Source of the DNA: Chloroflexota bacterium
GTDB taxonomy: Bacteria; Chloroflexota; Dehalococcoidia; Lucifugimonadales; UBA3495
Reading direction: 5' to 3'
DNA: 41,431 bases
Assembly (NCBI GenBank): GCA_028874075.1
Contig: JAPPLU010000040.1
Span: 1-41,431 of the forward strand
Both the position numbers and the translations under genes were made by a program. Below, in pieces: positions 7,677 through 15,930 of the stretch. Position 1 is the first letter of the stretch; every line of letters starts with the position of its first letter. The notes beneath the pieces were generated by a model that worked only from the letters and a program-made list of their open reading frames with translations, was not told the origin of the DNA and made no database searches.

Positions 7677-9235
7677 GCTGCTACCTCCTCTTGGGTCAGG
7701 GCCACGTGCTTCTCCCATTGCGGGCTGGTCTCGGGGAAGTCCTGCCGGTAATGGGAACCGCGGCTCTCCTGCCTCAGCAGGGCCGATTCCACCATTAACC
7801 GGGCCAGCAGGACCATGTTGCTCAGCTCCCAGGATGGCCGGTCGTCCGGCGTCGGCATCATCCGCTGCCAAAGGTTTAGAATCCGTGCGGACAGCAGCAG
7901 GCGGGACCCGTTGCGGTTGATGCCCGCGTTGCGCCAGGTAAGGTCCTGCAGATTCTCCAGGCTTGGGGCCGGCATCGTGGCGCAGACCGGCGCCCGTTCG
8001 GGTATCCGCCTCAACAGGATTTCTTCGGAGTCTTCATCTACCATATCAGGGGCCTGGCCGAGGCTGCTGGCAACCAGGCGGCGCGCGAAAACCAGGGTGT
8101 CCAGCAGGGAGTTGCTGGCCAGGCGGTTCGCACCGTGGACGGCGGAACAGGCGGCTTCCCCGCAGGCGTAGAGTCCGGGGACGTTGGTACGGCCCCATGT
8201 GTCGATCTTGATGCCCCCCATCATGTAGTGGGCGGCCGGGGCCACCGGCGCCGGTTGCCGTGTAATGTCCACCCCGTAGCCCAGGCAAAAATGATAGATG
8301 GTTGGAAAGCGGCTCTGGATTACATCGGGCGGCAAGTGGGAAATGTCCAGGTAAACCTTGGCCCCGTCGGTCTTTTCCATTTCCGAGGCAATTGCCCGGG
8401 CGACCACGTCCCTTGGCGCGAGGTCGGCCAGAGGATGGTAGTCGGCCATGAAAGCCCGTCCCTCCGCATCTCGCAGGACCGCTCCCTCGCCGCGCATGGC
8501 CTCGGACAGCAGGAAGGTGGGCGCCTCTTTCAGGCTGAGGGCCGTGGGGTGGAACTGGTAGAACTCCATATCCATCACCCGGGCGCCGGCCCGGAAGGCC
8601 AGGGCCACACCATCGCCGGTGGCCACCTGGGGATTGGTCGTGTACTTGAATAGCTGGCCGGCTCCGCCGGTGCCGATGACGATGTTCCGGCCGCTGAAAG
8701 TCTCGCTCTCCCCTGTTTCGCTGTTGAGGGTTTCAACCGCCACCACCCGCCCGTTCTTGGCTATCAGGCGGGTGGCCAGGGTAAACTCCAGGACCTTGAT
8801 ATCGGACTCGGCAACCCGGGCCGCCAGGGTCAGTTCGATGTGCTGGCCGGTGGCGTCGCCCCCGGCGTGGAGGATACGCGGGCGGCTATGGGCACCCTCC
8901 ATGCCCAGGGAAATTTCGCCGTGGCTGGTATCGAAGGGAACACCCCACTGAATCAGGCTGGCCACCCGCTGGGGCCCCTCGCTGGTCAGGACTTCCACAG
9001 CCTCCCTGTCGCACAGGCCGGCTCCCGCAGTCAGCGTGTCCTGCATGTGCAGGGCCGGCGTATCGCCCGCGCCCACAGCCGCGGCAATGCCACCCTGGGC
9101 GTAGCGGGTATTGCAGTCGTCCACTCTGCCCTTGGTGAGAATCAGGGTGGAACCATGCTCCCGCGCCAGCAGGGCGGTATTAAGACCGGCAATGCCGCTG
9201 CCAATGATGATGTAATCGTAGTCAGAATCAGACAT
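7673..9235 (-). CDS. nadB: L-aspartate oxidase
   Basis: A 520-aa FAD flavoprotein that oxidises L-aspartate to iminoaspartate, the first step of NAD synthesis. It begins with the FAD-binding YIIIGSGIAGLNTALLA motif, carries RYAQGGIAAAV and the substrate region with SRPRILHAGGDATG, and ends with the succinate-dehydrogenase-like helical domain. The start at ATG 9235 (MSDSDYDY) is chosen because the dinucleotide fold begins directly after it; the open frame extends 146 codons upstream but has no family similarity and crosses the promoter. It is followed by nadC with a 4-nt overlap. Confidence 0.96.
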   Translation of the reverse strand: MSDSDYDYIIIGSGIAGLNTALLAREHGSTLILTKGRVDDCNTRYAQGGIAAAVGAGDTPALHMQDTLTAGAGLCDREAVEVLTSEGPQRVASLIQWGVPFDTSHGEISLGMEGAHSRPRILHAGGDATGQHIELTLAARVAESDIKVLEFTLATRLIAKNGRVVAVETLNSETGESETFSGRNIVIGTGGAGQLFKYTTNPQVATGDGVALAFRAGARVMDMEFYQFHPTALSLKEAPTFLLSEAMRGEGAVLRDAEGRAFMADYHPLADLAPRDVVARAIASEMEKTDGAKVYLDISHLPPDVIQSRFPTIYHFCLGYGVDITRQPAPVAPAAHYMMGGIKIDTWGRTNVPGLYACGEAACSAVHGANRLASNSLLDTLVFARRLVASSLGQAPDMVDEDSEEILLRRIPERAPVCATMPAPSLENLQDLTWRNAGINRNGSRLLLSARILNLWQRMMPTPDDRPSWELSNMVLLARLMVESALLRQESRGSHYRQDFPETSPQWEKHVALTQEEVAA

Positions 9236-9263
9236 GGAACACAAAGGGCAAAGAACGCCAGAT

Positions 9264-9282
9264 GCGGCCCAAAAGGGGCCGC
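9264..9282. promoter_or_regulatory. Inverted repeat in the nadB leader
   Basis: A perfect 7-bp inverted repeat (9264-9270 with 9276-9282, 5-nt loop) lies between the nadB promoter and its ATG at 9235. It has no T tract after it, so it is more likely an operator or RNA fold than a terminator. I do not recognise a known NAD repressor site. Confidence 0.35.
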
Positions 9283-9296
9283 GCAAGGTACGGGAT

Positions 9297-9325
9297 ACTA
9301 TACTGCCCACGTAGGGGATTGCCAA
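9297..9325 (-). promoter_or_regulatory. Promoter of the nadBC operon
   Basis: On the minus strand: TTGGCA, 17-nt spacer, TATAGT, each one base from consensus. The predicted leader is about 55 nt and includes the inverted repeat at 9264-9282. Confidence 0.65.
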
Positions 9326-9398
9326 GTATCGGCAGGAGGGCCCGGAATGCACCCTAGCTTCCATGGGACCGGCCGCAGAACCGTCCAACGGTAAAAGA

Positions 9399-9424
9399 AA
9401 ACCCGGCGTTGAACCGCCGGGTTT
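9399..9424 (-). terminator. Intrinsic terminator of the PAC2-family gene
   Basis: A perfect 10-bp stem (9399-9408 with 9415-9424) with a 6-nt loop. Read on the minus strand it is followed by TTTTCTTTT-like sequence overlapping the stem end. It sits 37 nt after the stop of the gene at 9462-10352. Confidence 0.85.
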
Positions 9425-9461
9425 CACTACTCGCTTGCCCAAATTGCTACTATTGACTGCC

Positions 9462-10352
9462 TCAACTCTCCGCAGGCCGGTCAAACCCCAGGTCCAGGTC
9501 GCGCAGGAACTCCTCGATGTTGGCGGAAAGGGGCGGCGGCGGGGGTTGCTCCGCCCGATGCTCCCGGTCGTAGTGTTCTTCCAGTTGGGCCAGCAGGGAC
9601 GATACGTCCTCGCCCTCGCCGCTGACCATGTCGGCGATTCCGTCGTACTGCTCCTTGCCCCGGTCCGGTTCAATCAACCGGTCGGGCAGGTTGTACTGGT
9701 TGCAGAGAATCTCCATCAACCGGGAGGTGCCCATCAGGTCCTCATCCACCTGGAAGTATTGGGGGAGATGAACCACGTAGGTACGGGTCTCGATACCCTC
9801 CTTGGCTGCTTCCTGGGGAATGAGGTAAGTGATGGTGGAAGGCCCTTCGTAGTCGCTGGTCTTCACCCGGTTCTGCCGCTGTTCCTCCTCCAGGTCGCCG
9901 CCCACGCCGGAACCGGAAACCAGCAGCGGGCGAGTATGGGGGACCATGTCGTACATGGCGCCTACCATGGAGTACCGCTTCACACCCAATTGGCGGAGCA
10001 TATCCAGCATGGCTTCCGCGTAGTCCTCTCCGTACAAGTGCGGTTCCAGCAGGTGCCCAAGCACAATGTCCGGCCCCTCTTCCCGCTGGGCAAAGCGGAT
10101 TATGGTGTTGGGGATGGTCACCTCGCGCTTGCCCTGGTTAATGAGGGAACGGGGACGGTAACGGGTGAAGTCATAAAACAGGCCCGGCCGGTGCAGGCGG
10201 CCCAGTTCCCTGGCACGCAGGTGCCGCTGAATGCGGCCCAGGCTGAGGCTGCCCACCCGTCCCACGTCAATCCACGGGCGAAGTACCGCCAGCAGATGGG
10301 GGTCTTTCAGTTCAGGCAGGGGTTCCTTGAGTTCAAATTCACCAAGTTTCAT
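9462..10352 (-). CDS. PAC2-family (proteasome assembly chaperone-like) protein
   Basis: A 296-aa cytosolic protein whose middle part reads like the PAC2 family: a conserved NTIIRFAQREEGPDIVLGHLLEPHLYGEDY region (about 84-113), a GVKRYSMVGAMYDMVPHTRPLLVSGSG strand-helix segment and an STITYLIPQEA segment. In archaea and actinobacteria such proteins are linked to proteasome assembly or are uncharacterised; no proteasome gene is in this window. The C-terminus (about 255-296) is acidic with a poly-proline run and probably disordered. It is monocistronic, with its own terminator. Confidence 0.72.
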   Translation of the reverse strand: MKLGEFELKEPLPELKDPHLLAVLRPWIDVGRVGSLSLGRIQRHLRARELGRLHRPGLFYDFTRYRPRSLINQGKREVTIPNTIIRFAQREEGPDIVLGHLLEPHLYGEDYAEAMLDMLRQLGVKRYSMVGAMYDMVPHTRPLLVSGSGVGGDLEEEQRQNRVKTSDYEGPSTITYLIPQEAAKEGIETRTYVVHLPQYFQVDEDLMGTSRLMEILCNQYNLPDRLIEPDRGKEQYDGIADMVSGEGEDVSSLLAQLEEHYDREHRAEQPPPPPLSANIEEFLRDLDLGFDRPAES

Positions 10353-10497
10353 GGCCTACAGTTTGACAGCGGCAGGTTCCTTTTACAAGACCTGACGGAT
10401 CAGCGGCACCCTCACCACTCAAGCGGTCACAAGGGCAGCCCCTGAGAACCCTCATCAGCCATTGTCCAGACAGGTCCCCGATCAGCTAGCGTTCGGG

Positions 10498-10526
10498 TTG
10501 ATGATTGTAGAGGCTGATGGGATACT
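10498..10526 (+). promoter_or_regulatory. Promoter of the amidohydrolase gene
   Basis: TTGATG (10498-10503), 17-nt spacer, GATACT (10521-10526). An AAAGGAG ribosome-binding site (10540-10546) precedes the ATG at 10554 by 7 nt. Confidence 0.55.
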
Positions 10527-10553
10527 GTAGCCCTTTGCGAAAGGAGCAGTAGT

Positions 10554-11555
10554 ATGAAAGTCGTAAACGTTCACAGCCACATCGTCCCCGACTGTTTCTG
10601 GGAATCCAACGAAAGGGACGGCAACTGGTACGGGGCCAGCCTGTTCACCCGCGACGGCATCAGGTATATCAACGCCATGAACCGGGTGGCCGGCCCCATA
10701 GACGAGAAATGGCAGTTCAATCCCGCGGAGCGGACAGCCTTCATGGATCGGCAGGGCGTTGACGTTCACGTCCTGTCGGTGGCCCCTTACCTTACCAACT
10801 ACCACCTGGACCCGGGCGAGGGCCTGTCATCAGCGCGGGAGCTTAACGACGGGATTGCCGAATTTGCGATGGTCCGTCCCGACCGGTTCATCGGTCTGGC
10901 GACCGTGCCCATGCAGGACACTTCGGCGGCGGTGGAGGAACTGGAGCGATCAATGGGTGACCTGGGCCTGGCGGGAGTCGAACTTAACACCAACATGGAA
11001 GGCCACAACTGGGACGAGGAACGCTTCCTGCCCTTCTTCCAGGCTGCGGAACGGCTGGGGGCTTTTGTTTTCTTCCATCCCCACAACCCGGCGGGTTCCG
11101 ACCGCGCCAGCCGCTATTACCTCTCCAACCTGATCAGCTTTCCGTTGGACACCACCATCGCCATCGCCTCCTTCATCTTCGGGGGTGTGCTGGACAAGTG
11201 CCCCAACCTGAACCTCTGTTTCGCCCACGGCGGGGGCTACGCCTGCTTCGGCATCGGCCGCATGGACTTTGGCGCGGGGGTGCGGCCGGAACCCAAGGTG
11301 AACGAAATCAAGGGTATGCCCAGCGATTATTTGCAGCACCTTTACTACGACAGCATTACCCACAGCGACGAGGGCCTCAAATACTTGGTGGACCGGGTGG
11401 GCGCGGACCGGGTAATGCTTGGCGACGACTTCCCATTTGACATGGGCCCCACCGACCCGGTGGGCTGGCTAAACTCCCTGAAGCACCTTAATGATTTCGA
11501 GAAGCGCAGGATTTTGGGGGAGAATGCCCAGGGCTTGTTCGGGATTGAGGGGTAG
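10554..11555 (+). CDS. Amidohydrolase-2 (ACMSD-like) family metal-dependent hydrolase
   Basis: A 333-aa TIM-barrel enzyme related to aminocarboxymuconate-semialdehyde decarboxylase. Metal and catalytic landmarks: HSH at residues 7-9, FFHPH near 176, FAHGGG near 222, and LGDDFPFD near 289. Such enzymes decarboxylate or hydrolyse aromatic-ring-cleavage products and related acids. Chloroflexota of this type often carry many copies; the substrate cannot be inferred. It has its own promoter and Shine-Dalgarno sequence and is transcribed away from the PAC2 gene. Confidence 0.9.
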   Translation: MKVVNVHSHIVPDCFWESNERDGNWYGASLFTRDGIRYINAMNRVAGPIDEKWQFNPAERTAFMDRQGVDVHVLSVAPYLTNYHLDPGEGLSSARELNDGIAEFAMVRPDRFIGLATVPMQDTSAAVEELERSMGDLGLAGVELNTNMEGHNWDEERFLPFFQAAERLGAFVFFHPHNPAGSDRASRYYLSNLISFPLDTTIAIASFIFGGVLDKCPNLNLCFAHGGGYACFGIGRMDFGAGVRPEPKVNEIKGMPSDYLQHLYYDSITHSDEGLKYLVDRVGADRVMLGDDFPFDMGPTDPVGWLNSLKHLNDFEKRRILGENAQGLFGIEG

Positions 11556-11663
11556 CTGATCTTGTTAAAATTTTTTCCTTTCAAACCACTCTGCCTACGC
11601 AGGCTGTACAATACGAACTGATGCCAATAGTCTTGAACCCTAGGATCATAATAGGAGGTTAGT

Positions 11664-12077
11664 TTGGCCTCTCCACCGGAAATGGATAACCTCCGGGGAG
11701 CTATTGAGTCCTGTGAAGGTGCTATGCGCTGGGCAAACGATTCTGCGTTCATGGAGAGTTTGCCCGAAGAGGCCCGGGACATATTCCGAAGCGGAGTTAT
11801 TCAGTGTTTTGAAGTAGCTTACGATGAATGTCACAAGTCCATTCAAAAGTGGCTGAGAGAGTCCGACATTCCCTTAAGGGGTAGCCTGTTCCGGGATGCG
11901 GGTTCCGCGGAATTGATTGATGACGTGGAGAAATGGATGGAGTTCCGGATAGCTCGGAACCAGACCAGCCATTTCTACAGTGTGAACTTTGCACAGCGAA
12001 CTTTCCACCTGATTTCTGATTTTCTCCCTCACGCCCGCCAACTGTTGCGGAGCCTTGAAAAACGAAATGAATATTGA
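11664..12077 (+). CDS. HEPN-type nucleotidyltransferase partner (HI0074/HepT-like)
   Basis: A 137-aa helical protein resembling the HI0074 family (substrate-binding partner of minimal nucleotidyltransferases). It has an Rx4H motif at Arg98-His103 within ARNQTSHFY, the HEPN RNase signature, so it can be read as a HepT-like toxin of a HEPN/MNT module. The TTG start lies 5 nt after AGGAGG; an ATG at 11682 is the alternative. It overlaps the following nucleotidyltransferase gene by 11 nt, fitting a two-gene unit. Toxin activity is inferred from family only. Confidence 0.78.
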   Translation: MASPPEMDNLRGAIESCEGAMRWANDSAFMESLPEEARDIFRSGVIQCFEVAYDECHKSIQKWLRESDIPLRGSLFRDAGSAELIDDVEKWMEFRIARNQTSHFYSVNFAQRTFHLISDFLPHARQLLRSLEKRNEY

Positions 12078-12402
12078 CCTCGCTCCGAAACAATTCGAGA
12101 CCGTCACGCGCATTCTGGCCCGGCTTGTGCCTGACTGCGAGGTTGTAGCCTTTGGTTCCCGAGTGAAGGGAAACGCCCGCAAATATTCGGACCTGGACCT
12201 GGCCATTAAGGGCAACGAACCGTTGGAGTTCAGAAGGTACGCCCAGCTAAGGCAGGCGTTTGAGGAGTCTGCTCTGCCTATAAACGTTGACATTCTGGAC
12301 TGGCATACTATGCCGGAGAGGTTCCGGGAAAATATTGAAAAGAGGTGCGTCGTCGTTCAGTCGGGCGCCAGGCCAGGTGAAGAAGCGTTCCATCCATTTT
12401 AG
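12067..12402 (+). CDS. Minimal nucleotidyltransferase (MNT/HI0073-like antitoxin)
   Basis: A 111-aa polymerase-beta-type nucleotidyltransferase: GSRVKG at 30-35 followed by SDLDL at 41-45, and a third acidic residue at Asp75. In characterised MntA-HepT systems this protein transfers AMP to the HEPN partner and neutralises it. I prefer ATG 12067, since the TTG at 12055 has a purine stretch only 2 nt away. The stop is followed 49 nt later by the convergent DUF3179 gene, with no clear terminator between them. Confidence 0.82.
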   Translation: MNIDLAPKQFETVTRILARLVPDCEVVAFGSRVKGNARKYSDLDLAIKGNEPLEFRRYAQLRQAFEESALPINVDILDWHTMPERFRENIEKRCVVVQSGARPGEEAFHPF

Positions 12403-12451
12403 TTTCCCTGCCAGATTGGAGAACCATCCTGGCACAATATCTGTACACCCT

Positions 12452-14632
12452 TCACTCCCCCGCCCGGTAAACCCTCGTCTCCGGGTAGAAGGAATACCAG
12501 CCGAACCAGTAGGCGTTATGGGTGGGTATGCGGGGCAACCGGACTGACGGGTCGTCCACTCGCACCAGGGCGTCCTCTTCCACGCGCCAAAGCTGGCCGT
12601 CGCTGTCGGTGAGCACTGTTTCCTCCCCATCGGCGCCCTCTTCCAGGATGAATGTACGGTCGCCCCTCTCGTAGGCGCGGCTGCCTATCCACCCGACGGT
12701 AACTACTACCAGGGACTGGCCACCAAGTTCATCGTTGACCACCGGATCGGTCCGCAAGACTTCCAACGGGTAGGCCTTGGCTTCACCGTTGACCCTCAAT
12801 CCAATAACCTGGCCCTTGGTGGTCAGGTCCTCGCTGGTCTGCCAGACGGGGAACATGGTCAGGGGGGTTTCCCGGTAGTTGAAGTAGATTGACCGAGGGT
12901 CCCATTCCGACTGGTAAAAACGGCCGGGATACAGGCCCGTTTCCTGGGCCAGTACCGTGGTGTCCGGGTGGGCCGCCAGCCACTCGCCCCACGTTGTGGT
13001 TACCACGGGAAGCAGCTCCAGCCGCATCCCCGTGCCCACCAGAGGGCCGGCGGCCGGCACGCCGGTGAACTGGTTCCAGAGAGTGTTGGACTTGCGGTCG
13101 TACATCAGCTTGTTGCTGCGGTACAGCATCCCCGAGGTGCCGAACTCTACTCTTTCTCCGTCGATGTTGGTGGAATACACGATTCCAGCACCGCAGAGAG
13201 TTCAATAGGCCAGGGCGAAGGGCACACCTCCCACAACGTCATTGGCCATTTCATGGGCGTTGATGATTCGGTGCGGATACGCCCGATGTTCCCCGTTGAA
13301 TGAGACCCCGAATACCCGGTCCTGCGGGTCAAGGTAATCCGCATTGGCCCCGTCAATAACCGGCGCGTCGGTCAGGTCCGGGATACCGTCCTTGCGGACT
13401 CCACCCCAGACAATTTCCTCAACCCTGATATTAGCCCGAATCCCGTCGTACAGGAACGCCCCCATGGCCGGGTCAACAAGATCGCCGAACAAGCGGCCCT
13501 TCCAGCCCGCAAAGCCGGGCGGCGGCCACACCTCCGGGTGCTTGCCTATCCACACCACCCACCGAGCCCACTCATCTACGTCTGAACCCGGCTCAACGTC
13601 AGCGATGGCCGGGTTGCGCTCAGCAATTGTGTCCAGTGCCTCGTAGAGGGCCACTTCCACGTCCCGGTCAATCTGCCACCAGGGGAACCGCATCAGCTCC
13701 ACCAACACTGGGACGTATGCCGGATCGCCCGAGTTTCCCAGCCTGGCAAGGCCCCAGGGATCTCCCCTCAGTGCACCATCCAGGGCGTCGTACATCAGGC
13801 GGGTCGACGCCGCCTGGGCGGCTGAGGGACTACTGCCAGGCAATATCCAGCGGGCAAGGTGTCGCTGCCCTTCGGTGCAATCCAACATCATCAATTCCCG
13901 GCGCAGGTGGGATATCCCGCCCGCCTGCTCGCCCTCACCGGGGGCCACCGACAGGCAAAGCTGCCCGTCACCGGTCCGGACCGTGCCGTCGGAACCTACA
14001 GAGAAAATCTGGGAAGCAGCGGCGGAGCATGTCCTGGTGTAGACCTCGTCCCCTTCCGCTTCCAGGCAAAGGTCATAGGCCGGCATGAAAAGCTGGTCCT
14101 CAGAGGGGTGGTTGACCAGGAACAACTCGTCCTCCCCGCCCGGCTTGCAGGTGTGGGCCTGAAGGGACCGGTCGGTCTGGGAGTTGGAGCCGAATCCCCG
14201 CACGTCCACGCAGTAATATTCGGGTTCGTCCAGGGGATCTATTAGTTGGATGAGCGTTTCCCCGTCTGGATAAAGAGTAGCCAGGGATTGAGGTCCGGGC
14301 GTTGCCAGAGGCGTGGTCGGCTCAGCCGGGGAAGCGGCAGGCACGGGCGTGTCCGCTGCCACGCTGGGGACAACGGTAGCCGGAGGGGGCGGCGCGACGG
14401 CAGTGGCCTCCGCAATGGCAATGGCCGAAGATCCGGAATTACGTGGCCCTGTGGTCGCCTCGGCAGTGGGCTCCAACGTATTCGCGACACTGGAGGGCTG
14501 GCTTGACCCGACCGTGGGCACCGGCAACTCTCGCGGAATTGCGTCCGGCTCAGACCGGCTGCACCCGAGCATGGTCATCGCTGCCATTGTGGCGACTGTG
14601 GCGGCAATTACCCAGGGAAGATATTTCAGCAA
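12452..14632 (-). CDS. Candidate selenoprotein: lipoprotein with ricin-B-like, helical and DUF3179 domains, in-frame TGA at 13202-13204
   Basis: Seen: a 726-residue reading frame interrupted only by TGA at codon 477; both halves are in the same frame. The start is TTG 14632 with a lipoprotein signal (Cys24, MLGC). Then come a Thr/Pro/Ala-rich linker (about 30-115), a ricin-B/beta-trefoil-like domain with paired cysteines (about 125-265), a helical repeat-like stretch (about 270-370), and a DUF3179 domain from about 380 to the end. Known: DUF3179 proteins carry a YCPLCG motif. Here it reads Tyr-TGA-Thr-Leu-Cys-Gly, so TGA replaces the first Cys. Inferred: selenocysteine insertion giving a UxxC redox pair outside the membrane, helped by the hairpin at 13169-13192. 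Alternatives are a fresh nonsense mutation or a sequencing error; the intact downstream half argues against old decay. It overlaps the preceding hydrolase gene by 7 nt (coupled). The protein's function is unknown. Confidence 0.8.
13169..13204 (-). promoter_or_regulatory. Putative bacterial SECIS element with its UGA
   Basis: Minus strand: the UGA (13204-13202) is followed after 9 nt by GGU, a 3-nt bulge GCU, GGAAU, the loop CGUGU, AUUCC and ACC. The hairpin has a 5-bp upper stem, a lower GGU/ACC stem, a bulged U on the 5' side, and a 5-nt loop with G at position two and a GU step. The loop starts 21 nt after the UGA. Published bacterial SECIS models ask for a short stem, a G early in the loop and roughly this spacing. 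The element is coding and was judged by eye only. Confidence 0.6.
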
Positions 14633-15810
14633 GGACCCATCTCGGTCAGCTTTCCCTCGCGCCAGGCCACGGCCCCGTTTCGCACCGTCAGGAAGGTGTC
14701 CAGCCGTACCTTGCCCTCCACCTTGTTCCGGGCCATATCGTGCCAGACGAACCTGCCTTCGCGCAGGTCATACACTGCCGCATCCCCGGACATTCCTGGC
14801 GCCAGCGAACCAATCTTCTCCTCCAGTCCCAGAACCTGGGCTGGACGGGAGGTGCTGGCGGCCACGGCGTCCTCCAGGGGCATGCCCATGGCGTGGAATT
14901 TGCTGATCAGATCGTTCATCAAATAAACCCTACGCCCGGGCGGGGGCAGGTGGATGTCAGTGCTGATGGTATCGGGGGGCATTCCTTGCTGGATAGCGGC
15001 CCTGGCCACCTCCACGTCGCAGTGGACACCGGCGTGGCCCAGGTCCATGATGACGCCTCGTTCCGACGCCGCCCGCACCTCGGGACGGATGTTGTCCTGC
15101 CGGTCCAGGATGCCCTCGTGGTTGCCATTAAAGGCGTGAGTTACGATGTCGCCCGGCCCCATGAACTCCAGGATCTGTGGCAGGGGTATGGGCGTTCCGC
15201 TGACGTGCACCATCAGCTTGCCGCCGGACTGGTCGGCGGCGGCCCGGGCCCGGCGCATGGCCTCCGGGGCGTCCCAGTAGGATACCGCGTTCAGCTCCAT
15301 GCGGACCTTGATACCAAATAGGAAGCCGGGGTTGTCCTTTACCGCGTCCGCCGTCTGGTCCACGTCAATAATGCGCAGGTCCTGCAGGCCGCCGCCCAGC
15401 ACCCGGTTGGCGGCCAGGCCCACCGCGCCGATGTGCAGAAAGGCCAGCAGTCGCGTGCGGTGCGCCGGAAAGACGTAGTCCCGCATGGCCCCCAGGTTAA
15501 GAAATCCGGAACTGCCGGCATCCACGCCCGTGGTAGCCCCGGCTGAGAGGCAGTTCTGGTCGGCGTGTACCGCGCTGCCGGTGCCGCCGTGATAGAAATG
15601 CCCGTGCAGGTCGATCAAGCCCGGCGTTACCACTTTGCCAGCGATATCCACTACATTGGCGGCCTGTTCCGGGGCAATATTCTCCGCCACCTCCGCCACT
15701 TGACCGCCCTGGAAAGCAACATCCCGTTTGTGGTTGACGATACCCTGGCCCGGGTCAAGCAGGGAACCACCCTTCAGCAGCAGGTCATAAGCGGCGGGCG
15801 CGGTAGTCAT
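14626..15810 (-). CDS. Amidohydrolase/deacetylase-family metallohydrolase (dihydroorotase-like)
   Basis: A 394-aa amidohydrolase-superfamily enzyme: a beta-sandwich start, then GLIDLHGH with metal ligands His69 and His71, a GIKVRM segment that may hold the bridging carboxylated Lys, VTHAFNGNHEG with a conserved His, and the closing LAPGMSGDAAVYDL sandwich strand. Family members hydrolyse cyclic amides or deacetylate amino-acid derivatives; the substrate is unknown. ATG 15810 follows AGGAGGC. Its stop overlaps the TTG start of the DUF3179 lipoprotein by 7 nt, so the two are likely co-translated. Confidence 0.88.
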   Translation of the reverse strand: MTTAPAAYDLLLKGGSLLDPGQGIVNHKRDVAFQGGQVAEVAENIAPEQAANVVDIAGKVVTPGLIDLHGHFYHGGTGSAVHADQNCLSAGATTGVDAGSSGFLNLGAMRDYVFPAHRTRLLAFLHIGAVGLAANRVLGGGLQDLRIIDVDQTADAVKDNPGFLFGIKVRMELNAVSYWDAPEAMRRARAAADQSGGKLMVHVSGTPIPLPQILEFMGPGDIVTHAFNGNHEGILDRQDNIRPEVRAASERGVIMDLGHAGVHCDVEVARAAIQQGMPPDTISTDIHLPPPGRRVYLMNDLISKFHAMGMPLEDAVAASTSRPAQVLGLEEKIGSLAPGMSGDAAVYDLREGRFVWHDMARNKVEGKVRLDTFLTVRNGAVAWREGKLTEMGPC

Positions 15811-15819
15811 GGAAGCCTC

Positions 15820-15930
15820 CTGATATAACATGGACGGACAGGATGGGGCTGGAATTAGATCAGTACCCTGGCTTCAGTGGCCAAACCTGCCGGAGACAAC
15901 AACATCCTGCCAATCCCGCACATCCATGTT
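15820..15930. repeat. Degenerate copies of a 'tatcctgtccatccatgtt' repeat
   Basis: At 15826-15845 (inverted) and again near 15918-15931 there are partial copies of a sequence also found at 19139-19158. The inverted copy matches about 17 of 19 bases. These look like remnants of a dispersed intergenic repeat. Confidence 0.4.

Noticed and set aside
9236..9673. N-terminal extension of NadB
   Set aside because: The 146 extra codons have no family similarity, cross the promoter and leader, and overlap the terminator region.
13202..14632. DUF3179 protein as two separate genes or a frameshifted pseudogene
   Set aside because: The two parts are in the same frame with no indel, the upstream part ends inside the conserved motif, and the downstream part would lack any sensible start. 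A single recoded TGA explains this better, though simple nonsense mutation remains possible.
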